Made by a program: the position numbers and the translations under genes
Shown here: piece by piece, positions 1-6,663 of the stretch
Numbering within the stretch: the first letter of the stretch is position 1
Layout of the letters: each line of letters starts with the position of its first letter
Assembly: GCA_045604025.1 (NCBI GenBank)
Contig: JAZUNG010000123.1
Coordinates: 1-7,532 of the forward strand
From: RGIG5612 sp045604025
GTDB taxonomy: Bacteria; Bacillota; Clostridia; Lachnospirales; Lachnospiraceae
Direction of reading: 5' to 3'
DNA length: 7,532 bases
The notes under the pieces: generated by a model
The model's input: the letters and a program-made list of their open reading frames with translations, nothing else
The model's database searches: none
Told to the model about the DNA's origin: nothing

Positions 1-363
1 TATGATGTCCCACGGAGCTCCGGCCTGCTCACCGGACCTGACTCTGGAAAGAAGCTGCGCAAGGGCATCTTGTTCCAGCCTGTCATCCCCATCCAGAAAT
101 ACTATCCAGTCTCCTTTTGACTCTGCCATACCTGCATTGCGTGCAGAAGAAAGACCTCCGTTCTCCTTGCGGACCAGCCTGAAACGGCTGTCCCTTAGCA
201 TATATTCATTTATAATCCTGACCGAATCATCAGGACTTCCATCATCAACGCATATGAACTCAGCCTCCCTGATATCCTGGGCCATACAGCTATCCAGACA
301 CTCCGGGAGATACTGCTCGATATTATAAACAGGTATTATGACGGAAAATACTATATTATCCAT
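1..363 (-). CDS. Family 2 glycosyltransferase, N-terminal part (cut by left edge)
   Basis: The first 121 residues of a GT-A fold glycosyltransferase are visible; the C-terminus lies outside the window. The reading frame is open from the ATG at 363-361 to base 1. Family landmarks are clear. The start FSVIIPVYN is the first Rossmann-like strand, VDDGSPDDS (residues 39-47) is the nucleotide-binding aspartate region, KENGGLSSARNAGM (66-79) follows, and DGDD (91-94) is the DxD-type metal-binding motif. Enzymes of this family use a nucleotide-diphospho sugar to extend a lipid-linked oligosaccharide on the inner membrane face. The start is supported by TGAAGG, a Shine-Dalgarno-like sequence overlapping the upstream stop codon, 13 nt before the ATG (slightly long). 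It follows another GT2 gene by 16 nt, consistent with an operon. Donor and acceptor sugars cannot be deduced. The family assignment is secure; the exact role is not. Confidence 0.93.
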   Translation of the reverse strand, partial: MDNIVFSVIIPVYNIEQYLPECLDSCMAQDIREAEFICVDDGSPDDSVRIINEYMLRDSRFRLVRKENGGLSSARNAGMAESKGDWIVFLDGDDRLEQDALAQLLSRVRSGEQAGAPWDII

Positions 364-379
364 ATAACGTATGCAACCT

Positions 380-1438
380 TCAGCTGAATCTTCTGCGGAT
401 CCTTCCAAATACTTTGCCGAAGAATGACTTGCCCTGCTGCCTTTTCAGTTCAGACAGGAAGCCTTCGCAGTCATTGATCCACATCCTGTAAAAGTTCCAT
501 TTGTATATAGGGAAGTAATTGCTGTCCGCATACTTCTTCTCCATATCCGTCCTGAACTCCAGCGATGCCTTTCTTACGAAATCATCTGCCAGAGATCCGT
601 CCAGCCTCATATAGTTCCACAGATAGCTGTCATATTTCAGACGGCAGATGACAGCCCTGAGTATCCTGACCCGCTCAGTACCATCCTTAAAATGCTCCCG
701 GATGAACCGTGACATCTCATCATATTCATCGCAGACACAATATGCCTTAGCCGGTGAATTGACCGATGACTGCTCATTATCCTGTCTGTAATGCAGAAAC
801 GCATCCTCAACGAGCCTGACTCTCTTCGCGCATGCCCAGACCTTGAAATTGAAACTGGCATCCTGATAAGATGCACCGGGAGTCTCATTGAACCTGATAT
901 CATTCTCCTCAAGGAAACTACGCTTATAGATCGCGGACCATATAGATGGCTTGATATTGAAAAACTCAGCCTGATCCAGCGGATCTGTCATCTCCATCGG
1001 GCAGAAAACGCCTGCCTGTATGTAGCGTTTCGGAAGCTTGAACAGGACATTTTTTGTCTTTCCGGATGCATAATAGAACCAGAAATCAGATTTGACTACA
1101 TCCAGAGCATCATTACGGGCAGTGGTATACAACGACCTGAACATCTCTTTATCAATATAATCATCCGTCTCAACTATGCCAATATATTCGCCCGTGGCCG
1201 CATCCAGACCCAGATTCATCTGATATCCGTAGCTTTTCACATCTGAACGAATGATCCTGATACGGCTGTCGGCAGCTGCCGCCTCTTTCAGGATCTCCAG
1301 AGTGCCGTCTGTTGAACCTGCATCGATACAGATGATCTCTATATCAGCAAGCGTCTGCGCGGCAACACTTGAAATACACTTTTTTATATATTTCCCCACA
1401 TTCAGTGAGGGCATCAGTACAGAGACTTTGGGACTCAT
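380..1438 (-). CDS. Family 2 glycosyltransferase (surface polysaccharide)
   Basis: A complete protein of 352 residues. The GT-A catalytic domain spans about residues 4-220. It opens with VSVLMPSLN (5-13), then DAGSTDGT (39-46) for nucleotide binding, and ETDDY (90-94) in the place of the DxD metal-binding motif. WSAIYKRSFLEEN (167-179) and ETPGASYQDASF (185-196) are patterns I associate with clostridial GT2 proteins of polysaccharide clusters; D193 is a candidate catalytic base. The remaining ~130 residues are rich in aromatic and charged residues, and the protein ends in a basic stretch (RIRRRFS) that could hold it to the membrane. There is no signal peptide or convincing transmembrane segment, so it should act in the cytoplasm on a lipid-linked acceptor. 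The second aspartate of the usual DDGS is alanine. The start has a strong Shine-Dalgarno sequence (AAGGAG) 5 nt upstream. The sugar transferred is unknown. Confidence 0.94.
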   Translation of the reverse strand: MSPKVSVLMPSLNVGKYIKKCISSVAAQTLADIEIICIDAGSTDGTLEILKEAAAADSRIRIIRSDVKSYGYQMNLGLDAATGEYIGIVETDDYIDKEMFRSLYTTARNDALDVVKSDFWFYYASGKTKNVLFKLPKRYIQAGVFCPMEMTDPLDQAEFFNIKPSIWSAIYKRSFLEENDIRFNETPGASYQDASFNFKVWACAKRVRLVEDAFLHYRQDNEQSSVNSPAKAYCVCDEYDEMSRFIREHFKDGTERVRILRAVICRLKYDSYLWNYMRLDGSLADDFVRKASLEFRTDMEKKYADSNYFPIYKWNFYRMWINDCEGFLSELKRQQGKSFFGKVFGRIRRRFS

Positions 1439-1443
1439 GTATG

Positions 1444-1451
1444 CTCCTTTT
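1444..1451 (-). promoter_or_regulatory. Strong Shine-Dalgarno site of the 352-residue glycosyltransferase
   Basis: On the minus strand this reads AAAAGGAG, ending 5 nt before the ATG at 1438-1436. It lies entirely in the 16-nt gap after the flippase stop codon. It is the clearest independent ribosome binding site among the polysaccharide genes and fixes the start of the downstream gene. Confidence 0.85.
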
Positions 1452-1454
1452 GAC

Positions 1455-2969
1455 TTAAGAACGCTTCAGCAGCTTCTTTGTATAATAGCGGAAGTCTTTT
1501 TCAAACGCAAACAGCAGCGCCAGGATCAGAAGACCTATCCCAACTGCTATGATACCATTTACAAACAGCTCTGCAAGGCGGTTTTCAAAGCTCAGCATGA
1601 TCCTGTCCAGACCGACCAGAGCCACTCCGAATACTATCACCCACAGGTAATTTTTCAGATAATATGGTCTGACCGACTGGCCAATACCATGTTTGAACAG
1701 CATATACGGTTCTATCACATGGCTGACTGTAAGGTTTGTGATGATGGTTGCAACGATAACTCCGACCACCTTGTACTCTGCCGGGAATAACAGTACCAGA
1801 GCGATCGACAGGATCACATTCAGAACACCCTCTATCAGAGACTTCCATCTGTCATAGTAAAACGTTCCGCTGGCATCCCTGAACATGACCACGGCATTGC
1901 GCAGGAACTGGATAAAGTAATTATATGTGATTATAAATGAGATGACCTTCGGCATCTGTCTGGCCGCACCGAAAAACAGGATGATCAGATCATCGATGAT
2001 CGCATAATATCCCAGGAAGAATATCACACCCAGCGCGAAGTTAAAGGCATGGAAGAAATTGAAATACCTGACCAGAGTCTCCTTGTTGTTTTTAGCGAAT
2101 TCATGTCCGATCATGGATGTGATAGGTGTAAAGAACAGTATCAGGTGCTGCGTCATGGACGTCATGATGGTGACGTAGTTGTTGTATTTACCCAGGATAA
2201 CAACGCCTATAAATGCAGATATGATGACTCCGTCCGCAGTGTTTACCAGAATTATGCCCAGCTTGTGCATGAACATCGCGCGGACATTTCTGGCCACATA
2301 TGATCCGGTCTCTTTGTCGACCTTCTCTTTCAGGGCAAATACCTCTCCATATGGCTTCTTAGTAAATACATCAGACAGAACCCACTGAACGAGTGATGCT
2401 ATGATCCGGCAGGCCATGTATGCATAAAATGACCTGAATATAAGTACCACCGCAATCTGCAGAACATCCTGCACTATCCTTGCCAGAGATGTAATGGTAG
2501 TTGCAATATAATTGTTTTTATAGGCTTCCAGAAGCGCGATCTTCGCGCTGAACATATATGTGACTGAAACCGAGATCAGCATCAGTCCATATGTGATATA
2601 AAGCTCATTTACATTTATGGAATAATCCTTCGCCAGAGTCGGAAGGAATGGCATAACGCACAGTCCGAGGGCCATGACCACCCCACCGATGATGCGGTAG
2701 AGCTTCTCGATCAGATGATACAGGGCTGCGACTTTGGCTGTATCTCCATCCACTATGGGTTTGTACATACAGAAAATGATAGCGGAGCCAATTCCCAGCT
2801 CAGCAACGGACAGAAAGCCCACAATGCTGATATAAAGGGAATCGAGTCCGTTCATTTCGTCCCCGAGATATAAGATTAATACTCTTCTTACCAGAACGGA
2901 TCCTATAAGCAGGATGATCTTGAATCCTACAGCGACTCCGACATTCAGAAGACTTCTTTTTTTCTCCAT
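1455..2969 (-). CDS. Wzx-type polysaccharide flippase (MOP superfamily)
   Basis: A 504-residue, strongly hydrophobic protein with roughly 12-14 predicted membrane spans, the usual size and build of Wzx/MATE-like oligosaccharide transporters. It should move lipid-linked repeat units from the inner to the outer face of the membrane. Recognisable parts are GLDSLYISIVGFLSVAELGI (41-60), the first-helix signature of this Gram-positive subfamily, followed by a cytoplasmic loop near YKPIVDGD (69-76). LGKYNNYVTIMTS (259-271) and FRDASGTFYYDRWKSLIEG (363-381) are equally typical. The C-terminus is basic (KKLLKRS). It starts 10 nt after the DUF2142 stop codon. No good Shine-Dalgarno sequence precedes the ATG, and an in-frame TGA lies just upstream, so no longer start is available and translation may be coupled to the preceding gene. 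The family is secure; substrate identity is unknown. Confidence 0.94.
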   Translation of the reverse strand: MEKKRSLLNVGVAVGFKIILLIGSVLVRRVLILYLGDEMNGLDSLYISIVGFLSVAELGIGSAIIFCMYKPIVDGDTAKVAALYHLIEKLYRIIGGVVMALGLCVMPFLPTLAKDYSINVNELYITYGLMLISVSVTYMFSAKIALLEAYKNNYIATTITSLARIVQDVLQIAVVLIFRSFYAYMACRIIASLVQWVLSDVFTKKPYGEVFALKEKVDKETGSYVARNVRAMFMHKLGIILVNTADGVIISAFIGVVILGKYNNYVTIMTSMTQHLILFFTPITSMIGHEFAKNNKETLVRYFNFFHAFNFALGVIFFLGYYAIIDDLIILFFGAARQMPKVISFIITYNYFIQFLRNAVVMFRDASGTFYYDRWKSLIEGVLNVILSIALVLLFPAEYKVVGVIVATIITNLTVSHVIEPYMLFKHGIGQSVRPYYLKNYLWVIVFGVALVGLDRIMLSFENRLAELFVNGIIAVGIGLLILALLFAFEKDFRYYTKKLLKRS

Positions 2970-2979
2970 ATCTATGCGT

Positions 2980-4401
2980 CTATCTCAGTATGTCTGTAAG
3001 TGCCAGCAGACTGAAAAAACAGGTCAGGATATAGATCCATGTTCCTCTGAAGATATTTGCCTTTCTGTTATGGTATGCCAGGCACAGGGCAGGCAGCAAT
3101 ATCAGGGGAGTAAAATATCTTCCCTGAACCCCGTCCACTACTGCGCTTCCTATCTCACTGGTCCACTGCATATAGAGCCCGGCAAATATCATGACAGCAC
3201 CTGCCAGAAATACCAGTACATACAGTATCCTGTCGACCTTGCGTATATCGAAGGCAACACTTCCTGAAGCAGCGCATTCATAAACGAACAGTATCAGAAA
3301 TCCCACCCACATGACAGCGCTGGTATCTATATTCAGGGCTCCGAGTTTGGAGCCTATCATACTTTCTGCATAGAATCCCGCATTACCATGGAATGATCTG
3401 ACCATGGCTGACAGGAAATTCGGTATATGCGAGAACATATATCCGGCCTGTCCGAACACATCTCCTCTCTGTCCGCTTCCGATGACTCTTGAAGCGATGA
3501 CCATCCATATGACTGTTACCAGTACCGCGGCCACGCACAGCAGTATCTTGAACAGGAGCGCCTTCCGGCTGCTCTTAAATCTGGCTTTCGGGATGATAAA
3601 TATCAGTGCCACCAGAACCACATAGAACACCTTGATAACCGATACCCAGATACCAAGCACACACAGCAGCACTATATGCGCGGCTTTTATCTCTGTCTTC
3701 GTATACGTTATATGAAGGATATATGAGATAAATGCCAGAGCCAGAGCTATAGTCAGTCCGTCCGCAGACATGGTGACAAATTCCTGCATGGTCATGGGGA
3801 ACATCATGATCAGGAAAATGAGCTCCTCTGCCCATGGCATTTTCCATATGGCAAAGATACACAGAGCCATGCAGACTATCATATTCGCCACTCTGCCCCA
3901 GGTAAAGATGGCTGAGACATTGCGGGTAAAGAACATGGCTATCCTCATTCCTATCGACTGCGGAAGATAGGAAACCGGCGAATATATGGCTGATGTTGGG
4001 AAAGAAACATGTTCTTTCTGATCACCCAGTTCCGCTTCAGCGTCTCTGAACTCCGTTATATGCCCGGGCAGCAGCCCGCCGCCTTCATCGTCTGCAGTGA
4101 GCTCCCCCTCAGCTACCTGAAACGCTCTGTAGAAATGCAGTTCTTCATCATGCATGGAACCGTTTGGAGTCGCCAGGAAGAACAGACCTGCAAATACTAC
4201 CAGCATAACTGTCATCAGGATCTTCGTCTTCAGCCTGATGAGGACCAGTACGAACACGCATACAAAAACTGCCGCGGCGATCAGCATATACCAAAGAGAT
4301 TCCGAAGATGCCAGATCCCTGTTGTACATACATACACATGCCAGCAGACATGCGCTTATGACAGCAGATATCCATGTTTTTCTGTTTCGCAGTATTTTCA
4401 T
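2980..4401 (-). CDS. DUF2142 family multi-spanning membrane protein
   Basis: A 473-residue polytopic membrane protein with about 10-12 hydrophobic segments. It matches my recollection of DUF2142. After the second hydrophobic region comes a loop TPNGSMHDEELHFYRAF (78-94) carrying D85, E86 and H89, the family's conserved acidic/histidine site, followed by a larger extracytoplasmic loop (about 95-145). MSADGLTIALA (211-221) and the late QGRYFTPL (426-433) are further family hallmarks. DUF2142 proteins occur in polysaccharide and cell-wall glycan clusters and are thought to resemble GT-C glycosyltransferases, which use polyprenyl-phosphate sugars outside the membrane. A transferase or modifying role for this copy is an inference. 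The gene starts 4 nt after the wzy-like stop codon, preceded only by a weak AGAG at -11 to -8, which suggests reinitiation coupled to the upstream gene. It lies between polymerase and flippase genes, supporting a polysaccharide role. Confidence 0.87.
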   Translation of the reverse strand: MKILRNRKTWISAVISACLLACVCMYNRDLASSESLWYMLIAAAVFVCVFVLVLIRLKTKILMTVMLVVFAGLFFLATPNGSMHDEELHFYRAFQVAEGELTADDEGGGLLPGHITEFRDAEAELGDQKEHVSFPTSAIYSPVSYLPQSIGMRIAMFFTRNVSAIFTWGRVANMIVCMALCIFAIWKMPWAEELIFLIMMFPMTMQEFVTMSADGLTIALALAFISYILHITYTKTEIKAAHIVLLCVLGIWVSVIKVFYVVLVALIFIIPKARFKSSRKALLFKILLCVAAVLVTVIWMVIASRVIGSGQRGDVFGQAGYMFSHIPNFLSAMVRSFHGNAGFYAESMIGSKLGALNIDTSAVMWVGFLILFVYECAASGSVAFDIRKVDRILYVLVFLAGAVMIFAGLYMQWTSEIGSAVVDGVQGRYFTPLILLPALCLAYHNRKANIFRGTWIYILTCFFSLLALTDILR

Positions 4402-4405
4402 CTAT

Positions 4406-5551
4406 TTACTCTAAAGCAGTACCCTTGAGCCCCGCAAATGCAAGGGCCGGTATACAATTGAAAGTCATGTCAAACAGTCTTGGTTCAGAGAAGCTGTGCA
4501 GCAGCACTGCTATGCAGATAAAAACCAGCCAGAAATCTTTATTCCTGTCTGCCCTGACCATGATCCATGTATAAAGTCCTGTGACCGCTGCCAGGAATAC
4601 CACTCCGTAGTTGAGAAGTATCTGTATATATGAGCAGTCAACATAATTGTAGGCTCCTGCCTCCTGGGCTATGGAATTGCCTATCCAGAATATCTCTCTT
4701 CCAAAAGGCGTGATACCGAAGTGTTCCAGGCCTTCAGACCCGAATCCCAGCCTGTAGTTCAGCAGGACATTCAGCCTCTCAAGGACAGTATTGTCCTTGT
4801 CAAATATCAGATACAGCGCAACTGTAGCTATGCAGATAAGTGCAGGGAGCAGCCAGTACAGGACCTTCAGCCTGCCCAAAAGCCTAAAGTGACGCTTAAA
4901 GAAGCTCTGTATCATGAAGAACAGGATGTATGCACTCATCAGCAGGAAAGGCATATTGGTATCTGTCATGATGAACAGGTATACATTTGCCGCCTCGAGG
5001 ATCAGCAGCTCCCAGAACTTCAGTTTTTCTTTTCTGAGGAATATATACTGCAGTCCCAGGAAGAACAGCAGTGTAGGTGCAACGCTGGTCCAGTTGAATC
5101 CCAGGCCGTGCCTGTCTCTGCCCCCCTCCGGGAATATATAGTCCGCATTCTGGATGATCTGACTGATCAGTATGGTTATCACCAGACCTGCAGCCGTGAT
5201 CACTGATGAGATCCGGATCAGTCTCTGGCTGTCCATCTGATGTGCTGCCACGATCACCAGGAACGACCATATCAGCATATTATTTCTGCTGAAATGCCAG
5301 CTGAGTGCAAAAATAACAGCCAGGATAATAAAAGCGATCATGATCCTGGCATTATATATTTTTCTGACCAGTCCGATCACAATAACTGCCGCAAACAGTG
5401 CACATGATACCAGTGAGACAGCCTTGTAGACTGTCACCTTTAAAGGCGAGTCATTCAGTGCATACCAGGCGGTCAGTGTCACAAACTGGGCGATGAGAAA
5501 TATCACCCAGGCTATATCATATAAACGGTTGTGAACGCGTGCGATACTCAT
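4406..5551 (-). CDS. Wzy-like polysaccharide polymerase (O-antigen ligase/polymerase type)
   Basis: A 381-residue integral membrane protein with about 10 hydrophobic segments, the usual size for Gram-positive Wzy proteins. Features fitting this role are a large extracytoplasmic loop around residues 133-158 with RDRHGLGFNW (145-154), where related proteins have an R-x-G-F-type motif, and NYVDCSYIQILLNYGVVFL (302-320), like the D-x-Y-x-x-L-L-x-x-G pattern of the second active loop. A final loop SEPRLFDMTFN (355-365) is like the E-P-x-x-x-x-x-x-x-N ending often seen in polymerases. Wzy joins repeat units outside the membrane. Sequence conservation in this family is low, so the call rests on topology, these loop motifs and the adjacent flippase and glycosyltransferases. 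The ATG overlaps the lgt stop codon as ATGA. GAGG sits only 1 nt before the ATG, too close for ideal use, so translational coupling is likely. An O-antigen-ligase-like role is the main alternative. Confidence 0.82.
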   Translation of the reverse strand: MSIARVHNRLYDIAWVIFLIAQFVTLTAWYALNDSPLKVTVYKAVSLVSCALFAAVIVIGLVRKIYNARIMIAFIILAVIFALSWHFSRNNMLIWSFLVIVAAHQMDSQRLIRISSVITAAGLVITILISQIIQNADYIFPEGGRDRHGLGFNWTSVAPTLLFFLGLQYIFLRKEKLKFWELLILEAANVYLFIMTDTNMPFLLMSAYILFFMIQSFFKRHFRLLGRLKVLYWLLPALICIATVALYLIFDKDNTVLERLNVLLNYRLGFGSEGLEHFGITPFGREIFWIGNSIAQEAGAYNYVDCSYIQILLNYGVVFLAAVTGLYTWIMVRADRNKDFWLVFICIAVLLHSFSEPRLFDMTFNCIPALAFAGLKGTALE

Positions 5552-6648
5552 TCCTCGTCCGATGTATCCTCATCCGGCTCTTCCTCTTTAGGCTTATCTG
5601 CGTCCAGATTATCCTCTGCCGGCTCGTCATCAGTATCTTCAGGCCCGTCATCAGTATCTGCCGGTTCTGAGCTGCTGATCGTATAGGTCTCCCAGCCTGA
5701 AGACTTCTTATCTTTTTTCTTCGCTTTCTTGCGCTCTTCAAAATGCTGCTTCGTGCCCGGATCTCCGTCTTCCAGAACATAACTGTACTCCGGCACCCAG
5801 CTGTGTGAAGCAATACGGATGCGGTTGATCAGAAGCAGAGCAAATGCGCCTGCCAGAAGCGCTACCGAGAGCAGCTGAGATACAGCTATGGTCCCAACTC
5901 TCAGCTGGTCGGTACGGAGTCCTTCGACGAATGCTCTCTCCAGCGCGTATCCACCGATATACCACAGAGTGATCTCGCCTTTGTACTGAGACAGCCTGCT
6001 GAAGATCATTATCAGGATAAACACCACCAGACACCATACGGATTCGTAAAGGAATGTCGGATGTACCTGGATATAATTGACGCCATTAACATTGACCATA
6101 TTTTTGATCAGTTCGTCAGAGACCACTCCGCTGGCATCACTGTACCTGATCTGCATGGCGAAGAGATTGTCCGTAAATCCGCCATAGGCTTCCTTGTTGA
6201 AGAAATTGCCCCAGCGGCCTATGGCCTGAGCCAGTATAATACCGGGGGCTGCAGTATCCAGGACCCTGAGGAACGAGATCTTCTTATATCTGCAGACAAA
6301 GAATGCAGCTGCGATACCTCCGATCAGGCCTCCGTAGATAGCCAGACCGCCCTGTCTGATATTGAATATCTGCCAGAAGCTCGTATACTGATCCAGACTG
6401 AATATCACATAATAGATCCTTGCACCGATGATAGCTGCAATGATGGATATAATACCTATATCAATATAATGGTCCGGAAACTGATTGGTCTTCTTTGCGC
6501 GGCGCATGGCGATCACCACAGCCAGTACCATACCCAGGGCGATCATCACTCCATAAAACGCTATATGAAACGAGCCGATATTAAAACCATTCGGCAGTGT
6601 TTCTATCTGTATCCCCAGATTGGGGAAGATGATTTCAGGTGAGTTCAC
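5548..6648 (-). CDS. lgt: Prolipoprotein diacylglyceryl transferase with charged C-terminal tail
   Basis: Lgt moves diacylglycerol from phosphatidylglycerol to the lipobox cysteine of prolipoproteins, the first step of lipoprotein maturation in the membrane. The 366-residue product has about seven hydrophobic segments in residues 25-275. The signature GRWGNFFNKEAYGG (144-157) contains R145, N148, N151 and E153, corresponding to the essential positions of the family. GGLAIYGGLIGG (100-111), HPTFLYES (196-203) and GLRTDQL (244-250, essential-type R245) are also present, so the enzyme should be active. It starts with GTG (6648-6646), supported by TAAGGAG 8 nt upstream. Usual Lgt length is about 260-300 residues. 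Here some 85 extra residues follow the last membrane span: a basic cluster (306-315) and then a very acidic end (328-366, 22 of 39 residues D or E). By standard Lgt topology this tail faces the cytoplasm. It is 12 nt from ychF and overlaps the polymerase gene. Confidence 0.97.
   Translation of the reverse strand: MNSPEIIFPNLGIQIETLPNGFNIGSFHIAFYGVMIALGMVLAVVIAMRRAKKTNQFPDHYIDIGIISIIAAIIGARIYYVIFSLDQYTSFWQIFNIRQGGLAIYGGLIGGIAAAFFVCRYKKISFLRVLDTAAPGIILAQAIGRWGNFFNKEAYGGFTDNLFAMQIRYSDASGVVSDELIKNMVNVNGVNYIQVHPTFLYESVWCLVVFILIMIFSRLSQYKGEITLWYIGGYALERAFVEGLRTDQLRVGTIAVSQLLSVALLAGAFALLLINRIRIASHSWVPEYSYVLEDGDPGTKQHFEERKKAKKKDKKSSGWETYTISSSEPADTDDGPEDTDDEPAEDNLDADKPKEEEPDEDTSDEE
5605..5667 (-). repeat. 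Imperfect tandem heptapeptide repeat in the acidic tail of Lgt
   Basis: Residues 328-348 of Lgt read as three seven-residue units: EPADTDD, GPEDTDD, EPAEDNL. At DNA level an 18-bp segment at 5621-5638 recurs at 5642-5659 with one mismatch (exact core CGTCATCAGTATCT on the plus strand), giving a 21-bp period. A piece of the unit (CTGCCGG) also occurs at 5616-5622 and 5658-5664, two periods apart. This suggests that the acidic tail grew by in-frame duplication. The last unit has diverged. Confidence 0.75.
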
Positions 6649-6656
6649 TTTAACTG

Positions 6657-6663
6657 CTCCTTA
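6657..6663 (-). promoter_or_regulatory. Shine-Dalgarno site of lgt, overlapping the ychF stop codon
   Basis: On the minus strand this reads TAAGGAG. Its TAA is the ychF stop codon and AAGGAG is a near-perfect Shine-Dalgarno core, 8 nt before the GTG start. It supports the GTG start (there is no competing ATG in the gap) and implies that ribosomes finishing ychF stop on the lgt ribosome binding site. Confidence 0.85.

Noticed and set aside
2..328. A 108-residue plus-strand frame at the left edge
   Set aside because: The minus strand over the same bases encodes a typical GT2 N-terminus with DDGS and DGDD motifs, while the plus-strand product has no recognisable features.
1439..1454. Possible terminator or promoter in the gap between flippase and glycosyltransferase genes
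   Set aside because: The 16-nt gap holds only a Shine-Dalgarno sequence. There is no inverted repeat and no room for -35 and -10 elements.
1988..2001. A perfect 14-bp palindrome (GATCATCGATGATC)
   Set aside because: It is inside the flippase gene, where it encodes part of the hydrophobic/acidic run IIDDLII using ATC and GAT codons. Such codons make palindromes easily, and there is no loop, T-tract or second copy to suggest an operator or terminator.
6061..6642. A 193-residue open frame on the plus strand antisense to lgt
   Set aside because: It lies wholly opposite a gene with all Lgt motifs, its translation has no recognisable domain or sensible composition, and long antisense frames occur opposite genes throughout this window. 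The same applies to plus-strand frames at 791-1246, 1251-1790, 4009-4428 and 4721-5206.
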